Assembly (NCBI RefSeq): GCF_005497185.1
Contig: NZ_RJTN01000011.1
Location: 1-64,000, forward strand
Reading direction: 5' to 3'
Source of the DNA: Pectobacterium polonicum
GTDB taxonomy: Bacteria > Pseudomonadota > Gammaproteobacteria > Enterobacterales > Enterobacteriaceae
DNA: 64,000 nt
The notes beneath the pieces were generated by a model. That model made no database searches. It was not told the DNA's origin and was given only the letters and a program-made list of their open reading frames with translations. The translations under genes and the position numbers were made by a program. Position 1 is the stretch's first letter; each line of letters starts with the position of its first letter. Of this stretch, positions 49,299 to 58,123 are shown piece by piece.

Positions 49299-51851
49299 AT
49301 GGCAATAAACAATCATAATGGTGGGTGCATCGCTGCGCACAAACCTACCTTGGCGGTAGCGCGGGCAGTCCATTTGGCACTGTCTGGCGTGTTGCTCTTG
49401 AGCGCTGGAGCGGCCGGCTCGGCGCTGGCGGCGGAAAGTACGGCTTCTGTCGCAGCACCAAGAATGACGTTTTCCATTCCGGCAGGGTCACTAGGAACCT
49501 CTTTGCAGGCTGTCGCTAGCCGCGCCAATATAATTCTCACGTTCTCTCCCGACCAAACACAGAATAAAACTAGCGGGAGCGTGCAGGGAACCTACACCGT
49601 TCAGGAAGCGTTTGCGGTCGCGCTAGCGGGAACGGGGCTCAATGTGGTTCAGACGGCCACGGGCTACCGGTTGGAATCTACGCTTGCCGCCGAGGGAAGC
49701 GACGGTAGCCTGATAATCCCGACGCTCTCGGTGGTTGGCGGTACATCGGACAGCGCCGCTGCCGGACGTTCCGTGTTGCGTCAAGCCGATGTCGATCGCG
49801 TACAGGCCGACAACATTGCCAGCCTGCTCGATAAACTCCCCGGCGTGTCGATGGCGGGTTCTCCTCGACCGGGTGGACAGAGCCTGAACATTTGGGGCAT
49901 GGGGGACATGGAAGACGTTAATGTCGTACTGGACGGTGCGCCAAAAGGCTTTGAGAAATACCGCCAGGGTTCGGTGTTTATTGAACCTGAGCTGATTAAG
50001 CGTATCGATGTCGATAAAGGGCCACATGACATTCGCAGCGGCAACGGCGGCTTCGGTGGCACCATTCAGATTGAGACCAAAGACGCCAGCGATCTGCTGC
50101 TGCCGGGAGAAAACTTCGGCGGGATGGTCAAATACAGCTATCACACTAACGATCGACAAAATATCTACAGCGGCGCGCTGTATGGCCGAACGGAAGAAGG
50201 GATGGCTGACGGCCTGCTCTACATGAGCAAGCGCGATGGCGACAATATTGAGCGCCCTGACGGCACGCGCTTTGCCTACTCGACCAGCGACATGGCGTCT
50301 TATTTACTGAAGACCAACATCTATCTGACGGATTATCAGACGCTAACGCTTTCCGCGATGCGTTCCGAATCCGACGGTTGGCAGCCGTTTGCTGCTAAAC
50401 GTGACGATATCAGACAGCCATCACAAAGAGACGTTAATCTTTATGGCTGGGAAGAGGCCTGGCGGCGCAAGCTGGTCTACCGCGATCAGGTGGATAAAAA
50501 TTACTCGCTGAAATGGAATGTCGCGCCAGCGGATCAGCCGTGGTTGAACCTGACGGCGTCATTTGCTACCTCAAAAACCGAACAGCACGACAGGCGCACA
50601 GCTTCCGTGGCGCAAGATGGTTTTTTGGGAACCTTGGGCCATGAAAGCTGGATCAGTTACACCGATAAATTGGCGGAAGTTAGTAATGAAAGCCGTTTTA
50701 GTACCGGCCCGTTTGATCACTCGCTACTGGTAGGCATGCGCTGGCATCAAAATAAGCGTAGCACACTGATGTCTTTGCCGAGCGAAAGTAACAATGCTGA
50801 GTACAATTATGGCTATTTCCAGCCTTACTATATGCCGTCGGGCGATCAGGAAACGCGTAGCGTTTACTTACAGGATGCGGTGACGCTGGGCAGCGTAACG
50901 ATCACGCCGGGCGTACGCTATGACCATGTAACCAATACTGGGCGACCCAACATTGCCCCTCGCTATAACAGCAGCAACCCGGCGGCGGGGCATGACTACA
51001 GCAGCGTGACCTACACCGGTTGGTCGCCGCGAATCGGTGCTTTATGGAAAGCAACGGATAACCTCTCGCTGTTTGCTGATGCCAGCCGAACCTGGCGCGC
51101 GCCCGTTATCGATGAGCAGTATGAAGTTCAATCCGCGACCTCGGGTGTGCCGGGAAGCAGCCGTAATCTGCAAGTGGAAAGCGTTAAAGGTATCCGCCTG
51201 GGGGCGATTCTGGACTTCAATAACCTGATGCTGGAAGAGGACAGCTTGCAAATTCGCACCACGCTGTTCCGTAACCGGGGCAAAAACGAAATCTTCAAAC
51301 GTACAGGCGTGTATTGCGAAGCGTCTGCACAGACGGGGCGTAATTCATCCTGTGCCGGGCCGTTATCGGTTTACCGCAATCTGACGGGATATACCATCGA
51401 GGGGGTTGAAATTGAGTCGTTCTACGACAGCCGCAGGCTATTTGGTAGCCTGTCCTTCTCCTCGATTCGCGGCGAACGCGATGCGTCACTGCGTAATCCG
51501 TGGGGCAATAAAACCTGGATTGCTGAAATCCCACCAACAACCGCACATGCGACGCTAGGCACCAAAATTCCGAGTCTGGATATGGCGATAGGCTGGACAG
51601 GGGACTTTGTGCGCAAGCAGGATCGCTCACCTGCTGACGGCGACCCGCTGGCTTCTGGCTGGGCGTTACCGAAGACGAAAGGCTACGTGCTGCATGGACT
51701 CTTCGCAAGCTGGCAGCCGCAGACGATAAAAGGATTTGAAGCGCGTGTGACGGTCGATAACTTACTGAATACCGATTATTACCCGTATCTGGGCGAATCG
51801 GTGTCCGGTGTGGGACGTAACGTGAAAATCAGCGTACTACAACGCTTCTGA
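49299..51851 (+). CDS. TonB-dependent outer membrane receptor with STN signalling domain (haem-type)
   Basis: 850 residues. Signal sequence ~1-45 (long, with LALSGVLLLSAGAAGSALA). STN signalling domain ~57-125 (FSIPAGSLGTSLQAVASRAN to GYRLE), as in FecA, FpvA and HasR. TonB-box/plug ~135-290 (LNIWGMGDMEDVNVVLDG, VDKGPHDIRSGNGGFGG). Then a 22-strand barrel ending in Phe (VLQRF). RTWRAPVIDEQYE followed by RNLQVESVKGIRLG resembles the FRAP...NPNL boxes of haem receptors, so haem or a haem carrier is the best guess. The start at the second ATG (49299) has AGGGGA at proper spacing; 49293 is also possible. The downstream sigma, anti-sigma and TonB genes make it a transducer-type receptor. Confidence 0.85.
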   Translation: MAINNHNGGCIAAHKPTLAVARAVHLALSGVLLLSAGAAGSALAAESTASVAAPRMTFSIPAGSLGTSLQAVASRANIILTFSPDQTQNKTSGSVQGTYTVQEAFAVALAGTGLNVVQTATGYRLESTLAAEGSDGSLIIPTLSVVGGTSDSAAAGRSVLRQADVDRVQADNIASLLDKLPGVSMAGSPRPGGQSLNIWGMGDMEDVNVVLDGAPKGFEKYRQGSVFIEPELIKRIDVDKGPHDIRSGNGGFGGTIQIETKDASDLLLPGENFGGMVKYSYHTNDRQNIYSGALYGRTEEGMADGLLYMSKRDGDNIERPDGTRFAYSTSDMASYLLKTNIYLTDYQTLTLSAMRSESDGWQPFAAKRDDIRQPSQRDVNLYGWEEAWRRKLVYRDQVDKNYSLKWNVAPADQPWLNLTASFATSKTEQHDRRTASVAQDGFLGTLGHESWISYTDKLAEVSNESRFSTGPFDHSLLVGMRWHQNKRSTLMSLPSESNNAEYNYGYFQPYYMPSGDQETRSVYLQDAVTLGSVTITPGVRYDHVTNTGRPNIAPRYNSSNPAAGHDYSSVTYTGWSPRIGALWKATDNLSLFADASRTWRAPVIDEQYEVQSATSGVPGSSRNLQVESVKGIRLGAILDFNNLMLEEDSLQIRTTLFRNRGKNEIFKRTGVYCEASAQTGRNSSCAGPLSVYRNLTGYTIEGVEIESFYDSRRLFGSLSFSSIRGERDASLRNPWGNKTWIAEIPPTTAHATLGTKIPSLDMAIGWTGDFVRKQDRSPADGDPLASGWALPKTKGYVLHGLFASWQPQTIKGFEARVTVDNLLNTDYYPYLGESVSGVGRNVKISVLQRF

Positions 51852-51862
51852 TAGCATGGCGT

Positions 51863-51885
51863 GGGGCGGATGTGATTTCCGCCCC
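51863..51885 (+). other. GC-rich hairpin between receptor and sigma-factor genes
   Basis: GGGGCGGA-TGTGATT-TCCGCCCC, a perfect 8-bp stem 11 nt after the receptor stop, without a following T-run. It may weaken read-through or stabilise the receptor mRNA 3' end. Confidence 0.5.
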
Positions 51886-51978
51886 GTTAGTAGGGACGTG
51901 TTGCGTGGGCGTAATGCAAATTCAGCAAATTTGAATAATTTTCGTTTCGGAACTTGACAGCCAGAGGGAAAAAACATA

Positions 51979-52002
51979 AATAAGAACGATTATCATTCTT
52001 AT
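51979..52002 (+). promoter_or_regulatory. Fur box before the sigma-factor gene
   Basis: AATAAGAACGATTATCATTCTTAT contains GATTATCATT and is largely palindromic (AAGAA..TTCTT). It fits the overlapping-hexamer Fur pattern and lies 30 nt before the ATG, so sigma-factor synthesis should be iron-repressed. Confidence 0.8.
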
Positions 52003-52031
52003 ATTTAAATGGCACTCTGGGGTAAAGTTCG

Positions 52032-52544
52032 ATGGTGAGGAAAGCGACGGCCAGCGTAAATGACTTTGCCCAACAGCTCTATTTCGATCACCACCGCTGG
52101 TTGTATAACTGGCTGCGCCATAAATTGGATTGCGCCCAGCATGCGGAAGACCTGGCACAGGACACGTTCCTTAACGTGTTGATGAATCCCGACCTTCTCA
52201 CGATTCGCCAGCCGCGCCCATTTCTGGCCACTGTGGCTCGTCGTTTAGTCGCTAATCATTATCGTCGTAAAAAGATTGAAGATGCTTATCTGGAGGTGTT
52301 GAGCACGCAGCCGGATGCCTGTATGCCATCCCCTGAGACGCGTCTTCTTACCCTCGAAATTCTTGAACAGCTTGATGCTGCGCTGGACGGCCTGCCTGCG
52401 CCAGTCAGAGAGGCGTTTCTACTGGCGCACCTCCACGGTATGCGCTACAGCGATATCGCCGAACGTTTGCGGGTTTCCAGCAGCTCGGTGAAACAGTATC
52501 TGCAACGCGCTAACCTCCAGTGTTTCTTTGCACTACCGCTATGA
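52032..52544 (+). CDS. FecI-like ECF sigma factor
   Basis: 170 residues. An extracytoplasmic-function sigma factor of the iron-starvation type. Region 2 (DFAQQLYFDHHRWLYNWL, EDLAQDTFLNVL, RPFLATVARRLVANHYRR) and region 4 (LPAPVREAFLLAHLHGMRYSDIAERLRVSSSSVKQYL, a helix-turn-helix) are complete. It should direct RNA polymerase to the receptor promoter when the receptor binds its ligand. The stop overlaps the anti-sigma start (ATGA). A Fur box lies just upstream. Similar in kind to FecI and HasI. Confidence 0.92.
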   Translation: MVRKATASVNDFAQQLYFDHHRWLYNWLRHKLDCAQHAEDLAQDTFLNVLMNPDLLTIRQPRPFLATVARRLVANHYRRKKIEDAYLEVLSTQPDACMPSPETRLLTLEILEQLDAALDGLPAPVREAFLLAHLHGMRYSDIAERLRVSSSSVKQYLQRANLQCFFALPL

Positions 52545-53530
52545 ACGATCGCACTTTTTATCGTGACGGGCAGGGTCAGCCGATTCAGCCAGACAGCGCG
52601 CGTGAAGCGGTGGCGTGGCTGACGCAACTGATGTCCGACAGTGTTACGGAACAGGATCGCTGCGAGTGGCTGCGTTGGCGGGAAGCCTCGGCGGATAACG
52701 AACAGGCGTGGCAGCATATCGAATCCGTCTGTGCCAATCTGGGTCAGCTTAACGCGCGGGCGGCACACCAAAGTCTGTCGACGCTTAACGGTATGCAGCG
52801 TCGCAGCGTTCTGAAAGCGCTGGCTATTTTTTGTCTGACCGGCAGCGCTGGCGTAGTTGGGTCGCGCACAGATTTGTGGCAGTCGCTGACGGCGGATTAT
52901 CAAACGCAGGTGGGTGAACAGCGCCATGCAGTATTGGAGGATGGCACGACGTTGCTGCTGAATACGCAGACGGCGCTGAATGTGACCTACAGTGACGATC
53001 TACGCCAGCTCGCACTGATCCGCGGTGAAGTCATGATCGAAACCAGTCAGTCTGAGAAGACGGTGCAATACCCGCGCCCTTTCGTTGTGACGACGGAGCA
53101 GGGAAAGGTGCAGGCACTGGGGACGCGCTTCAGCCTGCGGGTGCAGGGTGAACACACGCGGGTAGCGGTGTATGACGGTGCGGTAAGGCTGTATCCAGAG
53201 CAGAACGGTCTGGATGGACAAGTGGTAAAAAGCGGGCAGACGGCGACGTTCACCACGCAGCGCTGTGGGGCGATTGAGACAGCAAAAGCAGAGCCGGCCT
53301 GGGTGAAAGGGCAATTGTTGGCGGATAACCAGCGTCTGGTGGATTTTGTTGATGAACTGAGCCGCTATCGCAGCGGCGTGATTCGTTGCCAGCCAGAAGT
53401 TGAGAGCCTGCGCTTTTCCGGCGTCTTCCCGCTGTCTGATACCGATAATATTTTGGCTGCGCTGGTGGAAGCGCTTCCTGTGCAAGTGCGTTATTTCTCT
53501 CGTTACTGGATTCAGATTGCTGCGCGATAA
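52541..53530 (+). CDS. FecR-like transmembrane sigma regulator with twin-arginine motif
   Basis: 329 residues. N-terminal DUF4880 cytoplasmic domain (about 15-65, REAVAWLTQLMSDS and WREASADNEQAWQHIE) that holds the sigma factor. A single membrane segment at ~93-107 is immediately preceded by R87-R-S-V-L-K92, a Tat-like motif. The periplasmic FecR domain follows (HAVLEDGTTLLLNTQTALNV, IRGEVMIE, GTRFSLR, AVYDGAV). A C-terminal STN-like domain (LLADNQRLVDFVDELSRYR) would touch the receptor's signalling domain. The ATG overlaps the sigma stop. E. coli FecR is reported to be inserted through Tat. Confidence 0.9.
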   Translation: MNDRTFYRDGQGQPIQPDSAREAVAWLTQLMSDSVTEQDRCEWLRWREASADNEQAWQHIESVCANLGQLNARAAHQSLSTLNGMQRRSVLKALAIFCLTGSAGVVGSRTDLWQSLTADYQTQVGEQRHAVLEDGTTLLLNTQTALNVTYSDDLRQLALIRGEVMIETSQSEKTVQYPRPFVVTTEQGKVQALGTRFSLRVQGEHTRVAVYDGAVRLYPEQNGLDGQVVKSGQTATFTTQRCGAIETAKAEPAWVKGQLLADNQRLVDFVDELSRYRSGVIRCQPEVESLRFSGVFPLSDTDNILAALVEALPVQVRYFSRYWIQIAAR

Positions 53531-53730
53531 AATATCCTGCTAAATTGTAATAGCATTACACTTTATGCTGTTTTGATTTTTTTTCTGCCCGATCCCCGTC
53601 GCTGAACGACCCACTATTATCTGTGCCTGTCTTATACCTAACGATGTGATGAAGAACGCATGATGATTTCCCCGGAACCGCATTCATTGAGAGTGTTGCC
53701 CCTATCTCTGTGGCGAGAGGCGGTGTGCTA

Positions 53731-54552
53731 ATGGCCGCACAAACGCTGAAATACAATACGATGCAGCCCACAACGACAGTACGTTGGGGAAGTGGCTCGC
53801 TGCTAGCGTTGGCGTTACACGCAGGGCTGATTGTCTGGGTTAGCTACCATGCGCTTGATTCCTCCATTGAAGCGCCGCCGCCCGCCATGATGTTAATGGT
53901 TGCGGATAGCGTGCAATCCACAACCAGTCCTCAGGATGCGCCTGTTGGCCCGCAGCAAACGCTGTCCACGCCGCAAGCGTCGGCAGCCCAACCGGAAAAA
54001 ATGATGCAAGACGTGCCGCCGCTTGCGCCTGCACCAAAGCCAGTGATTGCGACGGCGCAAAAGGAAAAACCGCAGCCGCAGAAAAAAGTACAGAAAAAAA
54101 TGGAAAAGCAGGTGCAGGAGACAACGCCGCAGGAAGACATTGCACCATCGGAAAAGCCGCCTGCCCCTGTTACCAGCGCGCCGCTGCCGGGCAGCAGTCA
54201 GCACGTGGCTGCGCCCTATAACAGCGATGCCGCGCAGATGCGTAAAGGGGTGGCGGACTGGAGTAGCAAGCTGCTGGCGCATCTGAGCCGCCATAAACGC
54301 TATCCCGTTCAGGCTGCACGGCAGCGATTGCAGGGGGTTGCACAGATTCGCGTGACGTTGGATCGAACCGGAAACGTGTTGGCCGTTTCGTTGGTCAGCA
54401 GCAGCGGCGTGACGCCATTGGATACGGAGTCTACCGCCTTGCCGCAGCGTGCTCAGCCGCTTCCAGCGCCGCCGGTAGACGTGATTGGCGATAACGCGCA
54501 GCTCACCATCACGATCCCGATTAGCTTCGATTTACGCGAAGCACGCCGCTAG
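53731..54552 (+). CDS. TonB paralogue dedicated to the receptor module
   Basis: 273 residues. An energy-transducing protein linking the inner-membrane ExbBD motor to the receptor. Membrane helix at ~22-40 (GSLLALALHAGLIVWVSYH) with His30 in the helix, as needed in TonB/HasB. A long Pro/Gln/Lys linker follows (~45-165; PVGPQQ, PAPKP, EKPQPQKKVQKKMEKQ). The C-terminal TonB fold (RYPVQAARQRLQGVAQIRV, D-R-T-G-N, SSSGVTPLD) is complete. The start at 53731 has AGAGG upstream; 53761 is an alternative. No exbB/exbD is nearby, so it must use the common motor. A 200-nt gap separates it from the anti-sigma gene. Confidence 0.88.
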   Translation: MAAQTLKYNTMQPTTTVRWGSGSLLALALHAGLIVWVSYHALDSSIEAPPPAMMLMVADSVQSTTSPQDAPVGPQQTLSTPQASAAQPEKMMQDVPPLAPAPKPVIATAQKEKPQPQKKVQKKMEKQVQETTPQEDIAPSEKPPAPVTSAPLPGSSQHVAAPYNSDAAQMRKGVADWSSKLLAHLSRHKRYPVQAARQRLQGVAQIRVTLDRTGNVLAVSLVSSSGVTPLDTESTALPQRAQPLPAPPVDVIGDNAQLTITIPISFDLREARR

Positions 54553-54562
54553 CTGACATCAG

Positions 54563-54856
54563 TTAGCGCGGCGTGTGCGCATCATAGCCAGCATAAAAAA
54601 ACCGAATGGCGTAGGGATTGCCTTGTTCGGTAAAGAACTCTGCGACTCTCTCCCGTTCTAGTCCGTAGCGTCGCGATAACAACCCTGCCTCAAAGGCAGC
54701 CTGCTGGCGGTCGCCTTTGGTTTCCGCCAGATTGTGAGCATAGCCACAGATATAGCCGCGCCGATAATCGTAGCAGTAAGGGTTAATGTCGTTGCTGGAT
54801 TTTGGGTTGGCAGATCTCAGCCCAGCGAGGACGCCTCGCTCAAAATGGTTTCCCAT
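54563..54856 (-). CDS. DUF2623 protein, YghW-like
   Basis: 97 residues. Resembles E. coli YghW: GNHFERGVLAGL, CYDYRRGYICGYAHN, GDRQQAAFEAGLLSRRYGL and RFFYAGY are the matching blocks. Function unknown; no signal peptide, membrane helix or known fold signature. It is convergent with the TonB paralogue, ending 11 nt from its stop, and belongs to the segment inserted between prlC and rlmJ relative to E. coli. Confidence 0.8.
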   Translation of the reverse strand: MGNHFERGVLAGLRSANPKSSNDINPYCYDYRRGYICGYAHNLAETKGDRQQAAFEAGLLSRRYGLERERVAEFFTEQGNPYAIRFFYAGYDAHTPR

Positions 54857-55160
54857 GATAATGCTCCGTGAATGATCGTTATATATTTAATAATATAACG
54901 CTTATTTATCACTCACCAGATCTGTTGGAAAATATTCCTGGACTCCTAGCGTATGCCCGTACTTCCTCTGCCTGAATATCGGTAGCATCTACTCGAACGA
55001 AAAATGAACCTGTTTCGCAATTTACTGATTTAAGACGACAAAAACTGCCGGTTTGCGGGGCGGTTCGCAGCGTGAAGCGTTTGAGGGGATATTTTCCGCC
55101 GCAGACGGTTATACTGTCGGTTAATCGATGTTATTTATAAAAACTTCACCGGAAGCAAGC
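54857..55160. other. Intergenic region between the YghW-like gene and rlmJ
   Basis: 304 bases with no gene. Near its left end is an AT-rich palindrome, CGTTATATATTTAATAATATAACG at 54877-54900 (8-bp arms), in the promoter area of the YghW-like gene. The right end holds a TTATACT -10-like word (55108-55114) suited to rlmJ. Confidence 0.5.
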
Positions 55161-56003
55161 ATGCTAAGTTACCGCCACAGTTTCCATGCCGGCAATCACG
55201 CCGACGTGCTGAAACACACTGTTCAGAGCCTGATCATCACCGCCCTGAAAGAGAAAGAAAAACCTTTCCTGTATCTGGACACCCATGCGGGCGCTGGCCG
55301 CTATCAGCTCAGCGGTGAACACGCTGAGCGCACAGGCGAATATCTGGATGGCATCGCGAAAATCTGGCAGCGTGACGACATTCCGGCTGAACTCGAACCT
55401 TACATGCAGGCTGTGCGCACCTATAACCACAACGGGCAGTTGCGCTATTACCCTGGCTCCCCGCTGATAGCGCGTCAGCTGCTGCGTGAACAGGACAAAC
55501 TTCACCTGACCGAGCTGCACCCTAGCGATTTCCCGCTGCTGCGTAATGAATTCCAGAAAGATGCGCGAACCAAAGTGTCGCGTGATGATGGCTATCAGCA
55601 GTTGAAATCACAGCTGCCGCCACTTTCTCGTCGCGGATTTGTGCTGATCGATCCGCCTTATGAACTGAAGACAGACTATCAGGCCGTGGTGAAAGGCATT
55701 AAAGAAGGGCATAAACGCTTTGGCACGGGCGTATTTGCACTGTGGTATCCGGTGGTACTACGTCAGCATATCAAACGCATGTTGAAAGAGCTGGAAGCCA
55801 CAGGCATTCGCAACATTCTGCAAATTGAGCTGGCGGTGTTGCCGGACAGCGATCGGTACGGCATGACGGCATCTGGCATGATTGTGATTAACCCGCCGTG
55901 GAAGCTGGCAGCGCAGATGAAGAGCGTGTTGCCGTGGCTGCATAGCGTGCTGGTGCCGGAAGGCACCGGACATACGCTGGTTGAGCAAATCGTACCGGAA
56001 TAA
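55161..56003 (+). CDS. rlmJ: 23S rRNA (adenine(2030)-N(6))-methyltransferase RlmJ
   Basis: 280 residues, equal to E. coli RlmJ. Makes m6A2030 in 23S rRNA. Conserved N-terminus MLSYRHSFHAGNHADVLKH; SAM-binding DTHAGAG; catalytic motif IDPPYE. The frame opens 11 codons earlier (55128), but the ATG at 55161 gives the family start. In E. coli it adjoins prlC; here the receptor module intervenes. gor follows. Confidence 0.96.
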   Translation: MLSYRHSFHAGNHADVLKHTVQSLIITALKEKEKPFLYLDTHAGAGRYQLSGEHAERTGEYLDGIAKIWQRDDIPAELEPYMQAVRTYNHNGQLRYYPGSPLIARQLLREQDKLHLTELHPSDFPLLRNEFQKDARTKVSRDDGYQQLKSQLPPLSRRGFVLIDPPYELKTDYQAVVKGIKEGHKRFGTGVFALWYPVVLRQHIKRMLKELEATGIRNILQIELAVLPDSDRYGMTASGMIVINPPWKLAAQMKSVLPWLHSVLVPEGTGHTLVEQIVPE

Positions 56004-56131
56004 TTCTGGCGATTGCGATAGGTTATGCCGTCGGTTTTTCCTATCGCAACCATAGGCATAACCTTTATTGGACATAGGGCTCTGGCGTTACACTCTAGGC
56101 AAATTTTATTCACTTAAGCATGGATACACTG

Positions 56132-57484
56132 ATGACCAAACACTATGACTATCTTGCTATTGGCGGCGGCAGCGGCGGTATTGCGTCTATCAACCGTGCG
56201 GCGATGTATGGACAAAAATGTGCGTTGATCGAAGCAAAATACCTGGGCGGCACCTGCGTCAATGTCGGCTGTGTGCCGAAGAAAGTGATGTGGCATGCGG
56301 CGCAGATTGCCGAAGCGATCCATCAGTACGGCCCAGATTACGGGTTCGATACCACGGTGAACCAGTTCAACTGGGGTACGTTGGTCAAGAACCGTAGCGC
56401 CTACATTGATCGTATCCACCAGTCGTACGATAACGTGTTGGGTAAGAATAAAGTCGATGTCATTCACGGTTTCGCTCGTTTTGTCGATGCGCACACGGTG
56501 GAGGTGAACGGCGAGAAAATTACGGCTGACCATATCCTGATCGCGACGGGCGGCCGTCCGGTTCACCCTGATATTCCCGGTGCGGAATACGGCATCGATT
56601 CTGATGGCTTCTTTGAGCTGGATGCGCTGCCGAAGCGCACCGCTATCGTCGGTGCAGGTTATATCGCAGTGGAGATTGCGGGCGTGCTGAACGGGTTGGG
56701 TTCTGAAACCCACCTGTTTGTGCGTAAACATGCACCGCTGCGCAGTTTTGATCCGCTGATTGTCGATACGTTGGTGGAAGTGATGAACACCGAAGGGCCG
56801 ACGCTGCATACCGAATCGATCCCGAAAGCGATTGTGAAAAACGCGGATGGCAGCCTGACGCTGGAGCTGGAAAACGGCCAGTCACAGACTGTTGACTGCC
56901 TGATTTGGGCGATTGGTCGTGAACCCGCGACGGATAACCTGAACCTGAGCGTCACTGGTGTTGAGTTGAACGACAAAGGCTACATCAACGTCGATAAATT
57001 CCAGAACACCAACGTTTCTGGCATTTACGCCGTTGGCGATAACACGGGTGCCGTCGAGCTAACGCCGGTTGCTGTTGCAGCGGGGCGTCGTTTGTCCGAG
57101 CGTCTGTTTAATAATAAACCGGACGAGCATCTGGATTACAGCAACATCCCGACCGTCGTCTTTAGCCACCCACCGATTGGCACCGTCGGGTTAACTGAAC
57201 CACAGGCGCGCGAGCAGTACGGCGACGATCAGGTGAAAGTGTATAAGTCCGCCTTCACCGCAATGTACACTGCTGTTACGCAGCATCGCCAGCCGTGCCG
57301 TATGAAGCTGGTTTGCGTGGGCAAAGAAGAAAAAATTGTCGGCATCCACGGCATAGGTTTTGGTATGGACGAAATGCTGCAAGGCTTCGCGGTCGCCGTC
57401 AAAATGGGCGCAACCAAGAAAGACTTCGACAACACCGTCGCCATCCACCCGACGGCATCGGAAGAGTTTGTGACGATGCGGTAA
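56132..57484 (+). CDS. gor: Glutathione reductase
   Basis: 450 residues, equal to E. coli Gor. NADPH-dependent flavoenzyme reducing glutathione disulfide. FAD fold [17 protein letters not shown], redox disulfide [18 protein letters not shown] fold [20 protein letters not shown] followed by VRKHAPLR (NADP-selecting arginines), and the C-terminal catalytic His-Glu in AIHPTASEE. The in-frame ATG at 56120 adds four residues not found in the family; [13 protein letters not shown] at 56132 is preferred. Confidence 0.97.
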   Translation: MTKHYDYLAIGGGSGGIASINRAAMYGQKCALIEAKYLGGTCVNVGCVPKKVMWHAAQIAEAIHQYGPDYGFDTTVNQFNWGTLVKNRSAYIDRIHQSYDNVLGKNKVDVIHGFARFVDAHTVEVNGEKITADHILIATGGRPVHPDIPGAEYGIDSDGFFELDALPKRTAIVGAGYIAVEIAGVLNGLGSETHLFVRKHAPLRSFDPLIVDTLVEVMNTEGPTLHTESIPKAIVKNADGSLTLELENGQSQTVDCLIWAIGREPATDNLNLSVTGVELNDKGYINVDKFQNTNVSGIYAVGDNTGAVELTPVAVAAGRRLSERLFNNKPDEHLDYSNIPTVVFSHPPIGTVGLTEPQAREQYGDDQVKVYKSAFTAMYTAVTQHRQPCRMKLVCVGKEEKIVGIHGIGFGMDEMLQGFAVAVKMGATKKDFDNTVAIHPTASEEFVTMR

Positions 57485-57586
57485 TGGTGTAGGGAAGCGG
57501 GCTTAACTGCTTTTCGGGAAGACGAAAACATGCTGGCTGAATAGTGAACTATTTGGCCGGCATTTTTTATATCCACCCTAACGCGG

Positions 57587-57874
57587 CTACCTCATTCGCT
57601 CACTCGCCAGATGATAAACACCGCTGCGCTCACGTTTGCCTACCGCCACCACGGCGATAACCAATACGTCGTCAATAACCTCATAAACCAAACGAAAGCC
57701 TGACGCTCGGAGCTTTATTTTGTAGCAGTCCTTCATCTCTCGTAACTTTGCCGCAGGAATATGGGGATTTTCGCAGCATTTTTTTAGTTTTTTGGCGAAT
57801 TGCTGTTGGATAGCTTTATCGAGTTTTAGCCATTCTTTTAGCGCATCTTCCCTGAATTTGACGCGATAACTCAT
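57587..57874 (-). CDS. RelE/StbE-type mRNA interferase toxin
   Basis: 95 residues. Matches E. coli RelE along its length: ALKEWLKLDKAIQQQFAKKL, KLREMKDCYKIKLRASGFRLVYEV, and the basic tail VGKRERSGVYHLA with the catalytic Arg/Lys positions of RelE. It should cleave mRNA in the ribosomal A site when free of antitoxin. The ATG overlaps the antitoxin stop (ATGA), the usual type II toxin-antitoxin coupling. The pair lies between gor and a siderophore-reductase gene, likely acquired. Confidence 0.9.
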   Translation of the reverse strand: MSYRVKFREDALKEWLKLDKAIQQQFAKKLKKCCENPHIPAAKLREMKDCYKIKLRASGFRLVYEVIDDVLVIAVVAVGKRERSGVYHLASERMR

Positions 57875-58122
57875 AGGAAGCTATCCAAATCCACGTCAAC
57901 CAGCGGTTGGTTTTTACGTTCACCGATCAGCTTAACCAGCTCCTGATCGTCCAGCGCATCCAGCATTTTTTCGTAGAGATCCGCAGGAATGCAATAAAAC
58001 GCAGGTTGGTTGCGGTTCAAGATAGCGACAGGCAGGCCATCACCAGCCTTGACCGTCGCCATCGGGTTCTTTTTCAGTTCACTGACGCTAGCACTGGTAT
58101 CACTCAATATAATATTTGGCAT
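57871..58122 (-). CDS. Phd/YefM (StbD)-family antitoxin
   Basis: 83 residues. N-terminal DNA-binding Phd/YefM part (SASVSELKKNPMATVKAGDGLPVAILNRNQPAFYCIP) and an acidic C-terminal helix that wraps the toxin. Resembles StbD of plasmid stability cassettes, whose partner StbE is RelE-like, rather than chromosomal RelB. It precedes the toxin and overlaps it by 4 nt. A repeat-rich promoter directly upstream fits autorepression by the toxin-antitoxin complex. Confidence 0.9.
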   Translation of the reverse strand: MPNIILSDTSASVSELKKNPMATVKAGDGLPVAILNRNQPAFYCIPADLYEKMLDALDDQELVKLIGERKNQPLVDVDLDSFL

Positions 58123-58123
58123 G

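Noticed and set aside
48977-54552. Identification of the cassette as a true has operon (hasR, hasI, hasS, hasB)
   Set aside because: Gene types match but hasA, hasD and hasE are absent, the order differs, and the receptor's ligand residues could not be verified; symbols were therefore withheld.
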